From: Frateuria defendens
Lineage (GTDB): Bacteria > Pseudomonadota > Gammaproteobacteria > Xanthomonadales > Rhodanobacteraceae
Reading direction: 5' to 3'
DNA: 60,595 nucleotides
Assembly (NCBI RefSeq): GCF_001182895.1
Contig: NZ_LFQR01000036.1
Span: 1 to 60,595 of the forward strand
Shown here: positions 17,488 to 26,654 of the stretch, piece after piece
Layout: each line of letters begins with the position of its first letter
How positions within the stretch are numbered: the first letter of the stretch is position 1
Program-made: the position numbers and the translations under genes
Notes under the pieces: model-generated
Seen by the model: only the letters and a program-made list of their open reading frames with translations
Told to the model about the DNA's origin: nothing
Database searches by the model: none

Positions 17488-17693
17488 GGCTGCCCCCGGC
17501 GCAGCAGCGCCACCAGCAGACCGAGCAGGCCAATGTAGAGGGCGAGGTTGAACAGCGCCGGGTGCCAGATCCAGCGGTAGGCGCCCAGGCGCGTCAGCGC
17601 GTGGCGCAGCGCACCCTTGAGCAGGTAGGCGACGGCCATCAGGCCCAGCAGGGTGGGGATGTAGACGCCGTAGAGGCTGAATTGTCCGTGCAT
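17484..17693 (-). CDS. DUF1656 small membrane protein (AaeX-like)
   Basis: A 69-residue protein with two predicted membrane helices (IPTLLGLMAVAYLLKGAL and FNLALYIGLLGLLVALL) separated by a basic loop ending WIWHPALFN, characteristic of DUF1656/AaeX. Its role in the pump is not established, but it nearly always accompanies FUSC plus HlyD gene pairs. The start is ATG at 17691-17693; a longer upstream frame runs into the FUSC gene and is not used. It overlaps the adaptor gene by four bases and is four bases from the FUSC gene. Confidence 0.88.
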   Translation of the reverse strand: MHGQFSLYGVYIPTLLGLMAVAYLLKGALRHALTRLGAYRWIWHPALFNLALYIGLLGLLVALLRRGQP

Positions 17694-17697
17694 GGGA

Positions 17698-19764
17698 TCA
17701 GGAGCGACTCGGGACAGGGGACGGGGAGAGCGGATCGAGCGGCGCGGCCTCGCCGCGGGCGGGGAGGTCGGGGAACATCGCCAGGCGCAGCCCGATGAGC
17801 GCCTGCACGGCGTCGTGGCAGGCCTCGTCGGTGGCGTGCAGCAGGCGGCCGATGCCGGCATCCAGCCGCGCGCGCAGCGAGGGCGGCGGGTCGAGCGGAT
17901 GGTGGCGGCGGATGCACTCGGCGTAGTGCGCGGACAGCTCGCGCAGCACCGCGCCGATCGCTTCTTCCACCGCGGCGGAACCCGTGCGGCGCAGGCGCTG
18001 CAGGTCGAGGATGCGCAGGCCGATGCGCAGGTCGCGCACCGCGTCCATGCGGGCCAGCGACTGGTCGCGGATCAGGCCCAGGCGCGGCAGCAGCTGCGTG
18101 GTGCGGTCGATCAGGCGCGCGGCGGCGGCGGTGTGGTCGTCGCGCAGGCTGGCCGAGGACAGCCCCACCAGGTCGCGCCAGCCGTCGTGGGTGAGCCGCC
18201 GCGCCGCCACCTCGGCGCCGAAGGGCCGGGTGACGGTGGTCCAGGCGATGGCGAACACCAGCCCCAGCACGCTCGACAGGCTGCTGTTGGCGAAGCTCTG
18301 GAAATCCGCGTTGTAGCTGTTGTTGAGCTGCAGGTCGGCGATGGTCTGCGAGGTGAACAGCAGCACCGACATGTTGAGCTGCGGCCGCCCGGTGAAGGCG
18401 CCGGCGAGGAGCAGCGGCAGCGCCAGCGAGGCCGCCAGCACGGGGAAGCTGTCCACCCGGGGCAGCACGGCGAACAGGTACACGCCCGCCAGCAGCACGC
18501 TCACCACCACCCAGTAGAGGAAGCGGCCGATCATCGGCGCCGGGTTGTCCTGCGCGGCGAAGAAGCAGCACGACACCGCGGCCAGGATCACGCCGCCCGC
18601 GCCGGCGGGCCAGCCGAGCGCGATCCACGCCAGGCTGGCGACCAGCGCGGCGCCGGCGGCGGCGCAGGCGGAGAACAGCAGCAGGCCGTGGTCGTAGTGC
18701 AGGGTGGTGCCGATCAGCTGGCCCGAGCGGTAGCGCAGCGGCGGCAGCGGGGCGCGGCTGGCGTACACGCGCTGCAGGTGCATGCAGTCCTGCCACAGGT
18801 CGATCAGCTCGCCCACGCGCATCAGGGCGTTGGAGACCAGTGCGTCGTCCATCGCGCGCTCGGCCGGCAGCGCGGCGGCGATGGCGGCGGCCTCGCCGCG
18901 CAGCGCGGCGGCGGCCGCGTCCGGGTCGTCGGCGCTGCCCTCGTGCATCCACGCCGTCAGCCGCGCCACCAGTGCGCGCAGGGCGTCGAGCCGCGGCCCC
19001 TGCTGGCGGCGCAGCGCCAGCAGCGGGTCGAACAGGGCCGACACCTGCGGGATCAGCATGGTCATGCGCAGGCGCATCTGCCGCACGTGCTCGGCCTCGC
19101 CGTAGTGCGTGCTGTCGTAGGAGAGCTGCTTGATCAGCCCGTCCAGCGCGGCCACGTCGGCCAGCAGGCGGTTGCGCTGGGCGTGGGGGGCGCCGAAGGG
19201 CTCGCGGATCGCCAGCACCGCCGCGGACCACTCCGCCGCGGCACGCGTGAGCTGCGCCATCTGCCGGCTCACCACCGGCGCCACGCGGTTGGGGAACAGC
19301 ACCGTGTTCACCACGCTGACGCAGACGATGCCGAGCAGGATCTCCTCCGAGCGGGCCAGGGCGACGTCGAAGATGGTGTCCGGCTGCATCAGCGTGGGCA
19401 GGCCGATCAGCGGCATGGTGTAGGCGGCCAGCATGCACACGTAGCTGCGCGGCGTGCGGTCGAGCAGGGCCAGGTACATCATGCCGGCGATCCACAGCGC
19501 CATCGCCACGCACAGCAGCACCGGCGCCTGCGACAGGTTGGGCACCATCGCCACCGCGGCGGCCGCGCCCAGCACCGTGCCGAACACGCGGTACACGCTC
19601 TTGGAGCGGGTGGCGCCGGAGAGCGGGTGGGAGACGATGTAGACCGTCACCACCGACCAGTACGGGTTGGGCAGCGAGCCGGCCAGGGCGATGAACAGCG
19701 CCAGCATGGCCGCCACGAAGGCTTTGGCCGAATACAGCCACTCGCGCCAGTTGGGGAAGCTCAT
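17698..19764 (-). CDS. FUSC/AaeB-like inner-membrane efflux transporter
   Basis: A 688-residue member of the fusaric-acid-resistance/aromatic acid exporter family. Two clusters of membrane helices, at about 10-160 and 345-500, flank cytoplasmic segments. The N-terminus, with SAKAFVAAMLALFIALAGSLPNPYWSVVTVYIV, is the standard FUSC opening. It probably exports weak aromatic acids or related toxic compounds together with the HlyD adaptor and NodT channel. It overlaps the MarR gene start by four bases, so the repressor and pump share one message. Confidence 0.9.
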   Translation of the reverse strand: MSFPNWREWLYSAKAFVAAMLALFIALAGSLPNPYWSVVTVYIVSHPLSGATRSKSVYRVFGTVLGAAAAVAMVPNLSQAPVLLCVAMALWIAGMMYLALLDRTPRSYVCMLAAYTMPLIGLPTLMQPDTIFDVALARSEEILLGIVCVSVVNTVLFPNRVAPVVSRQMAQLTRAAAEWSAAVLAIREPFGAPHAQRNRLLADVAALDGLIKQLSYDSTHYGEAEHVRQMRLRMTMLIPQVSALFDPLLALRRQQGPRLDALRALVARLTAWMHEGSADDPDAAAAALRGEAAAIAAALPAERAMDDALVSNALMRVGELIDLWQDCMHLQRVYASRAPLPPLRYRSGQLIGTTLHYDHGLLLFSACAAAGAALVASLAWIALGWPAGAGGVILAAVSCCFFAAQDNPAPMIGRFLYWVVVSVLLAGVYLFAVLPRVDSFPVLAASLALPLLLAGAFTGRPQLNMSVLLFTSQTIADLQLNNSYNADFQSFANSSLSSVLGLVFAIAWTTVTRPFGAEVAARRLTHDGWRDLVGLSSASLRDDHTAAAARLIDRTTQLLPRLGLIRDQSLARMDAVRDLRIGLRILDLQRLRRTGSAAVEEAIGAVLRELSAHYAECIRRHHPLDPPPSLRARLDAGIGRLLHATDEACHDAVQALIGLRLAMFPDLPARGEAAPLDPLSPSPVPSRS

Positions 19765-20237
19765 GCCTCGGCCCCGTCATCCTGCGCCGGCGCGCGCGCG
19801 GCCTGGCCGGCGGCCGCGGCGAAGCTGCGGTAGAACCCGAGCGCGGCCTCCAGCTCCTTGCGCGTATGGTGGCCGAGCACGTCCTCGCGCAGCAGCGTCA
19901 GACGTTCCTCCAGCCGGCACACCAGCCGCTGCCCGTCCGCCGTGAGCCACAGCGTCTTGGCGCGGCGGTCGCTGGCGTCTTCCTCGCGGCGCACCAGGCC
20001 GGCGGCGCACAGCTTGTCCAGCGCGCGCACCAGCGAAGGCCCGGCCACGCCCAGCCGCTCGGCCAGCGTGACCTGGTGGATGCCGCCGCCGGAGCGGCCG
20101 ATCAGGATCAGCGGCTCGGTGCAGGCCGCCGAGATGCCGTAGCCCTGCAGCGCCTGGTTGGCCAGGCGCTGCCAGTGGCGGCCGGCCTGCAGCAGGCTGC
20201 TGGTGAGGTCGAGGCGGAGGCGGCGCAGGTCGTCCAT
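19761..20237 (-). CDS. MarR-family transcriptional regulator of the efflux operon
   Basis: A 158-residue winged-helix protein. The helix-turn-helix is around residues 50-75 (HQVTLAERLGVAGPSLVRALDKLCAAGL) and the wing has the Asp-Arg-Arg motif REEDASDRRAKTLWLTADG, characteristic of MarR proteins. It is the first gene of the five-gene pump operon and is coupled to the transporter gene by a four-base overlap. MarR proteins usually repress their own operon and release DNA on binding an aromatic ligand. Two palindromes directly upstream of the start are likely operators. Confidence 0.92.
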   Translation of the reverse strand: MDDLRRLRLDLTSSLLQAGRHWQRLANQALQGYGISAACTEPLILIGRSGGGIHQVTLAERLGVAGPSLVRALDKLCAAGLVRREEDASDRRAKTLWLTADGQRLVCRLEERLTLLREDVLGHHTRKELEAALGFYRSFAAAAGQAARAPAQDDGAEA

Positions 20238-20247
20238 GGCCGTATAT

Positions 20248-20276
20248 GATAGCTATCTATTAATTGCCATGGCAAT
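20248..20276. promoter_or_regulatory. Palindromic operator region upstream of marR
   Basis: GATAGCTATC (20248-20257) is a perfect 10-bp palindrome and ATTGCCATGGCAAT (20263-20276) a perfect 14-bp palindrome, both in an AT-rich patch just before the MarR start codon. Their size and place fit MarR dimer sites overlapping the efflux promoter. Binding is inferred. Confidence 0.6.
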
Positions 20277-20425
20277 CTTGTTGCTCCGCCATGCGGATGT
20301 GCAGGGCCGCCGGATGACGAGGGAGGGCGACGGGGCGAGAGCGGCTCGGGTCGTGGCACCGGCCAGTCCGTCCTTCCGGGCTCGCCCGGCTCGCCGCCCG
20401 CCACCCCCTGGGCGATACTGCGCGG

Positions 20426-22366
20426 ATGAACGATCCGGACCACATCGCCGCGCTGCTCGGCGCGGAGGGCCCCTTCGCCCGCGAGCTGCCCGGCTTCGCC
20501 CCGCGCGCCGCGCAGCAGCGCATGGCCGAGGCGGTGGAGCACGCCATCGCCGAGCGCGAGACGCTGGTGGCCGAGGCCGGCACCGGCACCGGCAAGACCT
20601 ACGCCTACCTCGTGCCCGCGCTGCTCTCCGGCGAGCGGGTGATCGTCTCCACCGGCACCAAGGCGCTGCAGGACCAGCTCTATTTCCGCGACCTGCCCCG
20701 GGTGCGCTCGGTGCTCGGCGCGCGGGTCAAGACCGCGCTGCTCAAGGGCCGCGCCAACTACCTGTGCCTGTACCGGCTCGACCAGACCGTGCGCGAGGGC
20801 GCCGGCTTCGACGCTGTGCAGGCCAACCAGCTGGCGGCGATCCGCGCCTGGTCGGCGCGCACCCGCCGCGGCGACCGCATGGAGCTGGCCGAGGTGCCGG
20901 AGGAGTCGCCGCTGTGGCCGCGCGTGACCTCCACGCCGGAGAACTGCCTGGGCGTGGAGTGCCCGTTCTTCGACGACTGCCACGTGGTGCGCGCGCGGCG
21001 CGAGGCGCAGGAGGCGGACCTGGTGGTGGTGAACCATCACCTGCTGTTCGCCGACCTCGCGCTCAAGCAGGAGGGCTTCGGCGAGATCCTGCCGGGCGCC
21101 TCGGCCTTCATTCTCGACGAGGCGCACCAGATTCCCGAGCTGGCCGGCCAGTTCTTCTCGCAGAGCGTGAGCGCGCGCCAGCTCACCGAGCTGGCACGGG
21201 ACGCGCTGGCCGAATGCCAGGGCGTCACCGGCGCCATCGGCCTGGTGCTGGAGCCGGTGGAGGCGGTGCACGCGGCGGTGCGCAAGCTGCGCCTCGCGCT
21301 CGACGCGCTGCCGCAGCGCGGCCCGTTCCACGAACTCGAACGCCGCGGCGAGGCGCCGGCCGCGCTGCACGAACTGCGCGAGGCGCTGGCCGCATTGGCC
21401 GACGCGCTGGCCGCGCAGGCGGAGCGCTCGCGCGGGCTGATGAACGCGCACGAGCGCGCCGAGGTGCTGAGCGCGCGGCTCGACCGCCTGGTCGAGGAGC
21501 AGGCCGCGCAGGACGTGCGCTGGTACGAGCAGTTCCCGCGCGGCTTCGCCCTGCACGCCACGCCGCTCGACCTCGCCGCGCCGCTGCGCGCGATGCGCGA
21601 GCGCACGGCGGCGGCGTGGATCCACACCTCGGCCACGCTGTCGGTGGCCGGCAGCTTCGAGCACTTCGCGCGCCAGCTCGGGCTGGAGGATCCGCAGACG
21701 CTCAGCCTGGAGAGCCCGTTCGACTACGCGCGGCAGGCGCTGTGCTACCTGCCGGCGGGCCTGCCCGACCCGGCCGCGCGCGACTACACCGAGCGCGTGG
21801 TCGAGGCCGTGCTGCCGGTGCTCGAAGCCTCCGACGGCCGCGCCTTCCTGCTGTTCACCTCGCACCGCGCGCTGCGTCGCGCCGCCGAGCTGCTGGCCGC
21901 GCGCGTGCCGTGGCCGCTGTTCGTGCAGGGCACCGCGCCGCGCCACCAGTTGCTGGAAGATTTCCGCGCCAGCGGTCACGGCGTGCTGCTCGGCGCGGCC
22001 AGCTTCTGGGAGGGCGTGGACGTGGCCGGCGAGGCGCTCAGCGTGGTGGTGATCGACAAGCTGCCGTTCGCCGCGCCCGACGACCCGGTGCTGCAGGCGC
22101 GGCTCGACGCGCTGGAACGCGCGGGCATCAACCCCTTCATGGGCTGGCAGGTGCCCAGCGCGGCGATCGCGCTCAAGCAGGGCGCGGGCCGCCTGATCCG
22201 CGACGTGCACGACCGCGGCGTGCTGGTGCTGTGCGACCCGCGCCTGACCACCAAGGGCTACGGCCGCCTGTTCCTCGCCAGCCTGCCGCCGATGCCGCGC
22301 ACGCGCGAGCCGGCGGCGGTGCAGGCGTTCTTCCGCGTCGAGACGGCCGATCGCCTGGTCGGCTGA
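20426..22366 (+). CDS. yoaA: YoaA/DinG-family Fe-S DNA helicase
   Basis: A 646-residue superfamily 2 helicase of the XPD/DinG group, closest to YoaA, which in E. coli works with the HolC clamp-loader subunit in repair. Walker A is AEAGTGTGKTYAYLVPALL near residue 50. The DEAH box is FILDEAHQIPEL near 230 and motif VI is QGAGRLIR near 590. Four cysteines of the iron-sulfur domain are visible (ANYLCLYRL, and three in PENCLGVECPFFDDC). The length matches YoaA better than DinG (about 716). The gene is divergent from the MarR operon. In E. coli yoaA neighbours tsaB; here an MscS gene lies between them. Confidence 0.92.
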   Translation: MNDPDHIAALLGAEGPFARELPGFAPRAAQQRMAEAVEHAIAERETLVAEAGTGTGKTYAYLVPALLSGERVIVSTGTKALQDQLYFRDLPRVRSVLGARVKTALLKGRANYLCLYRLDQTVREGAGFDAVQANQLAAIRAWSARTRRGDRMELAEVPEESPLWPRVTSTPENCLGVECPFFDDCHVVRARREAQEADLVVVNHHLLFADLALKQEGFGEILPGASAFILDEAHQIPELAGQFFSQSVSARQLTELARDALAECQGVTGAIGLVLEPVEAVHAAVRKLRLALDALPQRGPFHELERRGEAPAALHELREALAALADALAAQAERSRGLMNAHERAEVLSARLDRLVEEQAAQDVRWYEQFPRGFALHATPLDLAAPLRAMRERTAAAWIHTSATLSVAGSFEHFARQLGLEDPQTLSLESPFDYARQALCYLPAGLPDPAARDYTERVVEAVLPVLEASDGRAFLLFTSHRALRRAAELLAARVPWPLFVQGTAPRHQLLEDFRASGHGVLLGAASFWEGVDVAGEALSVVVIDKLPFAAPDDPVLQARLDALERAGINPFMGWQVPSAAIALKQGAGRLIRDVHDRGVLVLCDPRLTTKGYGRLFLASLPPMPRTREPAAVQAFFRVETADRLVG

Positions 22367-22420
22367 CTTCCGCGCCGACGGCTATCGCATCGCCGCCGGC
22401 GCAGGGTGGCGAACGGGCAT

Positions 22421-23530
22421 TCAGTACACGGCCCCGGGCCTGGCCGGCGCCGGCGGCGCGGCATCCTCCAGCTGCCCGCGCCAGCGCGGCAGGCAGTCGG
22501 GATACGCCTGTTGCACGAAGGCCACCAGCCCCTCGCGGATGCGGCAGCGCAGGTCCCAGCTGCGGCCGGAGTCGATCGAGCTGACCAGCGCGCGCAACTG
22601 CATCCCCTGCGTGCCGGCCTCCACCACCTGTAGCAGGCACACGCGGCCGTCCCATTCGGGCGCGGCGTGACACAGCCGTTCCAGTTCCTCGCGCAGCGGC
22701 GCCAGCGGCAGGCGGTAGTCCACCCACAGGAACACCGTGCCGATCAGCTGCGCGGTCTGCCGCGTCCAGTTCTGGAACGGGTTCTCGATGAACCAGGTGA
22801 GCGGGATCACCAGCCGGCGTTCGTCCCAGATGCGCACCACCACGTAGGTGCCGGTGATCTCCTCGATGCGGCCCCATTCGTCTTGCACGATCACCACGTC
22901 GTCGAGGCGGATCGGCTGGGTCAGCGCGATCTGCAGGCCGGCGATCAGGTTGCTCAGCACCGGCTTGGCGGCGAGGCCGAGCGCGAGGCCGGCCAGCCCC
23001 GCCGAGGCCAGCAGGCTGGCGCCGAACTGGCGCACGCCGGGGATGGTCATCAGCACCGCCGCCACGCCGAACAGCACGGCCAGCGCCATGCCGGTGCGGC
23101 TCAGTACGCGCACCTGGGTGCGCACGCTGCGGGCGCGCAGGTTGTCCTGCATGTCGTCCGGATAGAGCCGCAGGGCGAGATCCTCCGCCGCGCCGATGCA
23201 GCACACCGCCAGCCACGCGCACACGCCGATCAGCGCGGTCAGCAGGAACTGGTGCACGCCGGCCAGCCACGGCAGCTCGGCGTTTTCGGGCAGCGTGCGC
23301 AGTGCGATCACCAGCATCAGCATCGGCATCAGCCAGCGCATCGGCGCACTGGCGCGGCGCATGACGCCGGCGGCGTAGGGATGCGTGGGCGCCAGCCGGT
23401 GCAGCAGGGCGTGGGCGGCCAGGTTGAGCAGGAAGGCGACGACCAGGGCGGCGGCCACGGCGATGCCGAGGCCCGTCCACGGATGATCGTTCCACCAGGC
23501 GGCGAGCGTGCTGACGTGCATGGGCGGCAT
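22421..23530 (-). CDS. MscS-family mechanosensitive channel
   Basis: A 369-residue small-conductance mechanosensitive channel relative. Four membrane helices fill the first 180 residues. The pore-lining helix is ASLLASAGLAGLALGLAAKPVLSNLIAGLQIALTQPIRLDD, with the Gly/Ala packing and Ala-Lys-Pro bend of MscS TM3. The beta domain follows (VVIVQDEWGRIEEITGTYVVVRIWDERRLVIPLTWFIENPF). Such channels release solutes on hypo-osmotic shock. It is convergent with yoaA and divergent from tsaB. Confidence 0.9.
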   Translation of the reverse strand: MPPMHVSTLAAWWNDHPWTGLGIAVAAALVVAFLLNLAAHALLHRLAPTHPYAAGVMRRASAPMRWLMPMLMLVIALRTLPENAELPWLAGVHQFLLTALIGVCAWLAVCCIGAAEDLALRLYPDDMQDNLRARSVRTQVRVLSRTGMALAVLFGVAAVLMTIPGVRQFGASLLASAGLAGLALGLAAKPVLSNLIAGLQIALTQPIRLDDVVIVQDEWGRIEEITGTYVVVRIWDERRLVIPLTWFIENPFQNWTRQTAQLIGTVFLWVDYRLPLAPLREELERLCHAAPEWDGRVCLLQVVEAGTQGMQLRALVSSIDSGRSWDLRCRIREGLVAFVQQAYPDCLPRWRGQLEDAAPPAPARPGAVY

Positions 23531-23625
23531 CCATCGCGGGCAAAGCCGCAGTGTCGCGGCGGGCCGATCAGCGTTGCGTCAAGGCGCGCTGTCCTCCGTC
23601 GCCGGAGGGATGCGAAAATGGCCCG

Positions 23626-24315
23626 ATGAACCTGCTCGCCATCGAAACCTCCACCGAAGCCTGCTCCGTCGCCCTCGTGCACGGCGAGGAAGTGATCGCG
23701 CGCAGCGAACTTGCGCCGCGCCGCCACGCCGAGCTGGTGCTGCCGATGGCCGACGCGCTGCTCGCCGAGGCCGGCGTGGGCCGGCATGCGCTGGACGCCA
23801 TCGCCGTGGGCCGCGGGCCGGGCGCGTTCACCGGCGTGCGCCTCGGCGTGGCGCTGGCGCAGGGCATGGCGCTGGCGCTGGACGTGCCGGTGGTGCCGGT
23901 ATCCTCGCTGGCCGCGCTGGCGCTGGAGGCGCCGCGCGAGGACGCGGCCATCCTCGCGGTGATCGACGCGCGCATGGGCGAAGTCTACGCGGCCTGCTAC
24001 CGCCGCGGCGACGACGGCACGCTGCAGCCGCTCGACACGGAGCGCGTGTGCGCCCCCGAGGCACTGGTGCTTCCGGCGGCGGAAGCCTGGCAGGTGGTTG
24101 GCAGCGGCTGGGCCGCCTATGCCGAGATATTGCGCGAGCGCCTGGGCGTCGAGCCTCTCGCGGCCGACGGCGCGTGCTATCCGCAGGCGCGGCACGTGGC
24201 GGAGCTGGCGGTGCGCGAGTTCCGCGCCGGCCGCGCGCTGCCGCCCGAGCAGGCGCTGCCGGTCTACCTGCGCGACAAGGTGGCGCTGACCCTGGTGGAG
24301 CGGGGCAAGGCCTGA
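23626..24315 (+). CDS. tsaB: tRNA N6-threonylcarbamoyladenosine synthesis protein TsaB
   Basis: A 229-residue inactive ASKHA-fold partner of TsaD in the TsaBDE complex, which installs t6A37 on ANN-decoding tRNAs. The N-terminus MNLLAIETSTEACSVALVHG and the block GRGPGAFTGVRLGVALAQGMALA are family hallmarks. The length is typical of gammaproteobacterial TsaB. The ATG at 23626 is chosen because it opens exactly at the conserved ILAIDTS-like strand. It appears monocistronic; a REP pair follows. Confidence 0.95.
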   Translation: MNLLAIETSTEACSVALVHGEEVIARSELAPRRHAELVLPMADALLAEAGVGRHALDAIAVGRGPGAFTGVRLGVALAQGMALALDVPVVPVSSLAALALEAPREDAAILAVIDARMGEVYAACYRRGDDGTLQPLDTERVCAPEALVLPAAEAWQVVGSGWAAYAEILRERLGVEPLAADGACYPQARHVAELAVREFRAGRALPPEQALPVYLRDKVALTLVERGKA

Positions 24316-24334
24316 CGTCCCGGTACCTTCATGT

Positions 24335-24419
24335 GTAGATAAGGAGCGCGCCTGGCGCGCGACCGGATTTTGCGGCGTCGCCGCTGCGTAGGCTTTTCGC
24401 GCGCAAGCGCGCTCCTTAC
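24335..24419. repeat. REP pair (GTAAGGAGCGCGC inverted repeats)
   Basis: Two GGAGCGCGC-CT-GGCGCGCGACC-type REP units in opposite orientation, separated by CCGCTGCGTAGGCTT. The same structure occurs at 47448-47528 and, decayed, at 44676-44756. The unit resembles the GTAGGAGC REP sequences known from Pseudomonas and related bacteria, normally mobilised by RAYT transposases. No RAYT gene is in this window. The right edge overlaps the TAA stop codon of yeiH. Confidence 0.8.
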
Positions 24420-25432
24420 AACTGGCCGATCAACCGCTGCACGGCGAGGCTGGAGAGCGCCACCGCCGCCCACACGCCCAGGCCCAGCAGGATCGGCCGC
24501 GCGCCGGTGGTGGCCATGCGGCGCAGGTCGGCGGAGAGGCCGATGGCGGTGAGCGCCATCACGATCAGGAACTCCGCCGCCGCGTGCAGCACCGGCAGCA
24601 GCGCCGCCGGGACCAGGCCCGCGGTGCGCAGCGCCGAGGCCACCAGGAACCACAGGATGAACCAGGGGAAGATGCGCCACAGGCTGAAGTCGCCTGCGCC
24701 CTGCTTCTTCGCGCGCACCGCCACCGCGACCGCCAGCGCCAGGCACACCGGGATGATCAGCGTGGCGCGGGTGAGCTTGACGATGGTGGCGTAGTCGCCG
24801 GCCTGCTTGCTGTAGCTGTAGCCTGCGGCCACCACCGAGGAGGTGTCGTTGATCGCGGTACCCGCCCACAGCCCGAAGCCGAGGTCGGACAGGTGCAGCA
24901 CGTGCCCCAGCAGCGGGAACAGCAGCACCGCCGCGAGGTTGAACAGGAAGATGGTGGAGATGGCGAAGGCGGTGTCGTGCTCGTCCGGCTTCACGATTGG
25001 CGTCACCGCCGCGATGGCCGAGCCGCCGCAGATCGCGGTGCCCACGCCGATCAGGAGCTTCAGCTTGTCGCGCACGCCGAGCAGCCGGCCCAGGCCCCAG
25101 GCGGCGAAGAAGGCGGCGGTGACGGTGACCAGCGTCACCGCCAGCGAGTCGAAGCCGGTCTTCGCCACCTGGCCGAGGCTCAAGCCGAAGCCCAGCGCCA
25201 CGATCGACCACTGCAACACCTGCTTGCCGGCGAACTGGATGCCCGGCGCGAACGCGGCGCCCGGCGCGGCCGCGTTGCGCACCGCCAGCCCCAGCACGAT
25301 GCCGATCACCGGCCCGCCGAGCAGCGGCGCGAGGCGCCCCAGCCATACCGCGAGCAGCGCGAGGCCGGCGGCCAGGGCGAGCCCGGGCAGGCGTTGCGGC
25401 AGGGTGGGCGCGGCGGCGACGGTGGCGTTCAT
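24416..25432 (-). CDS. yeiH: YeiH-family (UPF0324) putative sulfate-type exporter
   Basis: A 338-residue integral membrane protein with about ten helices. The motifs APLLGGPVIGIVLGLAVRN, QVLQWSIVALGFGLSL and GVGTAICGGSAIAAVTPIV are typical of the YeiH/YadS family. The transported substrate is not firmly known. ATG 25432 is preferred over the upstream ATG 25480 because AAGGA lies nine bases before it. The gene is divergent from the LysR gene below, the same arrangement as yeiE/yeiH in E. coli. Its stop codon lies inside the REP element. Confidence 0.9.
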   Translation of the reverse strand: MNATVAAAPTLPQRLPGLALAAGLALLAVWLGRLAPLLGGPVIGIVLGLAVRNAAAPGAAFAPGIQFAGKQVLQWSIVALGFGLSLGQVAKTGFDSLAVTLVTVTAAFFAAWGLGRLLGVRDKLKLLIGVGTAICGGSAIAAVTPIVKPDEHDTAFAISTIFLFNLAAVLLFPLLGHVLHLSDLGFGLWAGTAINDTSSVVAAGYSYSKQAGDYATIVKLTRATLIIPVCLALAVAVAVRAKKQGAGDFSLWRIFPWFILWFLVASALRTAGLVPAALLPVLHAAAEFLIVMALTAIGLSADLRRMATTGARPILLGLGVWAAVALSSLAVQRLIGQL

Positions 25433-25483
25433 CGGCAGGAAGTCCTTTTGGATGCGGACATTGTCCGGCCGACGGTTCATCAG

Positions 25484-25523
25484 GAAAACTTAGAATATCT
25501 GATGCATGGTATAAATTTGACTT
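25484..25523. promoter_or_regulatory. AT-rich yeiH/yeiE intergenic regulatory region
   Basis: The AT-rich sequence here contains ATATCTGATGCATGGTATAA, with a central ATGCAT palindrome and near-symmetric flanks. It has the form of a LysR-type site (T-N11-A) between divergent genes. TATAAA at 25511-25516 could be a -10 for yeiE, giving a very short leader. No experiment supports this. Confidence 0.4.
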
Positions 25524-26399
25524 ATGCTCAACATCAGTCCGCGTCAGCTCGAAGTGTTCGTGCAGACCGCGCTGCTCGGCAGCGTGCGCGCCGCGGCCGC
25601 GCGCGTGCACCTGACCCAGCCGGCGGCCAGCATGGCGCTGGGGGAGCTGGAGCGGCAGCTCGGCGTCACGCTGTTCGACCGCGAGCGCGGCCGGCTGCGC
25701 CTCAATGCGCGCGGCCGCGAGCTGCTGCCGCGCGCGCAGGAACTGCTGGAGCGCCACGCCGAATTCGGCCGCCTGGGCGGCGGCGAGGCGGAGGCGCTGG
25801 GCGGCGAGCTGCGCATCGGCGCCAGCAACACGGTGGGCAACTACCGCGTGGGCGAGCTGCTGGGCGACTTCGTGCGCGCGCAGCCGCAGGTGGCGATCCG
25901 CCTGCGCGTGGGCAACACCGAGACCATCGCCGCGGAACTGCTCGACCACGCGCTCGATGTCGGTTGCGTGGAAGGCCCGGTGACGCACCCGCTGCTGGCG
26001 ATGCGCCCGTGGCGCGACGATGCGCTGGTGGTGTGCGCGCCGCCCGACCACCCGCTGGCGCGCAAGCGCGGCCTCAAGAGCGCCGACTTCGCCGGCGCGC
26101 GCTGGGTGCTGCGCGAGCCCGGCTCCGCCACCCGCGCCACCACCGAGCGCGTGCTGGCGCAGCTTCCCCCCGGCGATACCGTGCTGGAGCTGGACCAGAG
26201 CGAGGCGATGAAGCAGGCGGTGGAGGCGGGCCTGGGCATCGCCTGCCTGCCCCAGGTGGCGGTGCGCGACGCCCTTGCCGCCGGCCGCCTCAAGGCGCTC
26301 AGGACCCCGTTCCTCGACCTGCGCCGCAAGCTCTCGCTGCTGCTGCATCGGGAGAAATACCGCGGCGCGGTGCTGGAGGCGTTCCTGCGGGCGTTGTGA
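25524..26399 (+). CDS. yeiE: LysR-family regulator, YeiE-like
   Basis: A 291-residue LysR-type regulator. The N-terminal winged helix-turn-helix includes GSVRAAAARVHLTQPAASMALGELERQLGVTLFDRERG (residues about 18-55). The C-terminal periplasmic-binding-like effector domain includes LRIGASNTVGNYRVGELL near 93 and a second lobe ending in VEAGLGIACLPQVAV. Divergent position beside yeiH and the similarity to YeiE suggest it activates yeiH. In E. coli YeiE has been linked to iron and sulfite responses. The effector here is unknown. Confidence 0.9.
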   Translation: MLNISPRQLEVFVQTALLGSVRAAAARVHLTQPAASMALGELERQLGVTLFDRERGRLRLNARGRELLPRAQELLERHAEFGRLGGGEAEALGGELRIGASNTVGNYRVGELLGDFVRAQPQVAIRLRVGNTETIAAELLDHALDVGCVEGPVTHPLLAMRPWRDDALVVCAPPDHPLARKRGLKSADFAGARWVLREPGSATRATTERVLAQLPPGDTVLELDQSEAMKQAVEAGLGIACLPQVAVRDALAAGRLKALRTPFLDLRRKLSLLLHREKYRGAVLEAFLRAL

Positions 26400-26427
26400 G
26401 GGTAGGACGAGGTGGCGGCGCCATAAA

Positions 26428-26550
26428 GCCCTTCTCCCGTCGGGAGAGGGGTTGGGGTGAGGGTCCGGCCGGAGCGCAGGCGTGATGGCTTGCGCTTCGT
26501 CCGGCCCCTCATCCGCCTGCCGGCACCTTCTCCCGAGGGGAGAAGGGGGC
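26428..26550. repeat. Intergenic paired-hairpin repeat (same family as in hrpA)
   Basis: The hairpin CCCTTCTCCC/GGGAGAGGG with GGTTGGGGTGAGGG at the left is mirrored by CCCCTCATCCG and CCTTCTCCC/GGGAGAAGGG at the right. In reverse complement it aligns with the element inside hrpA. It fills much of the 295-bp gap between the convergent yeiE and ptsI genes and could act as a bidirectional terminator. No coding sequence is seen in the gap. Confidence 0.75.
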
Positions 26551-26654
26551 CAGCGCGGGATCGTGAGGCCAAGGCCGGCGTTCACTCCTGACTGCCGGGC
26601 TGCGGTGCTCGTCAGTGGCGGAAGGAGGGACGAAAGGCGCGACCGGATGATCCC

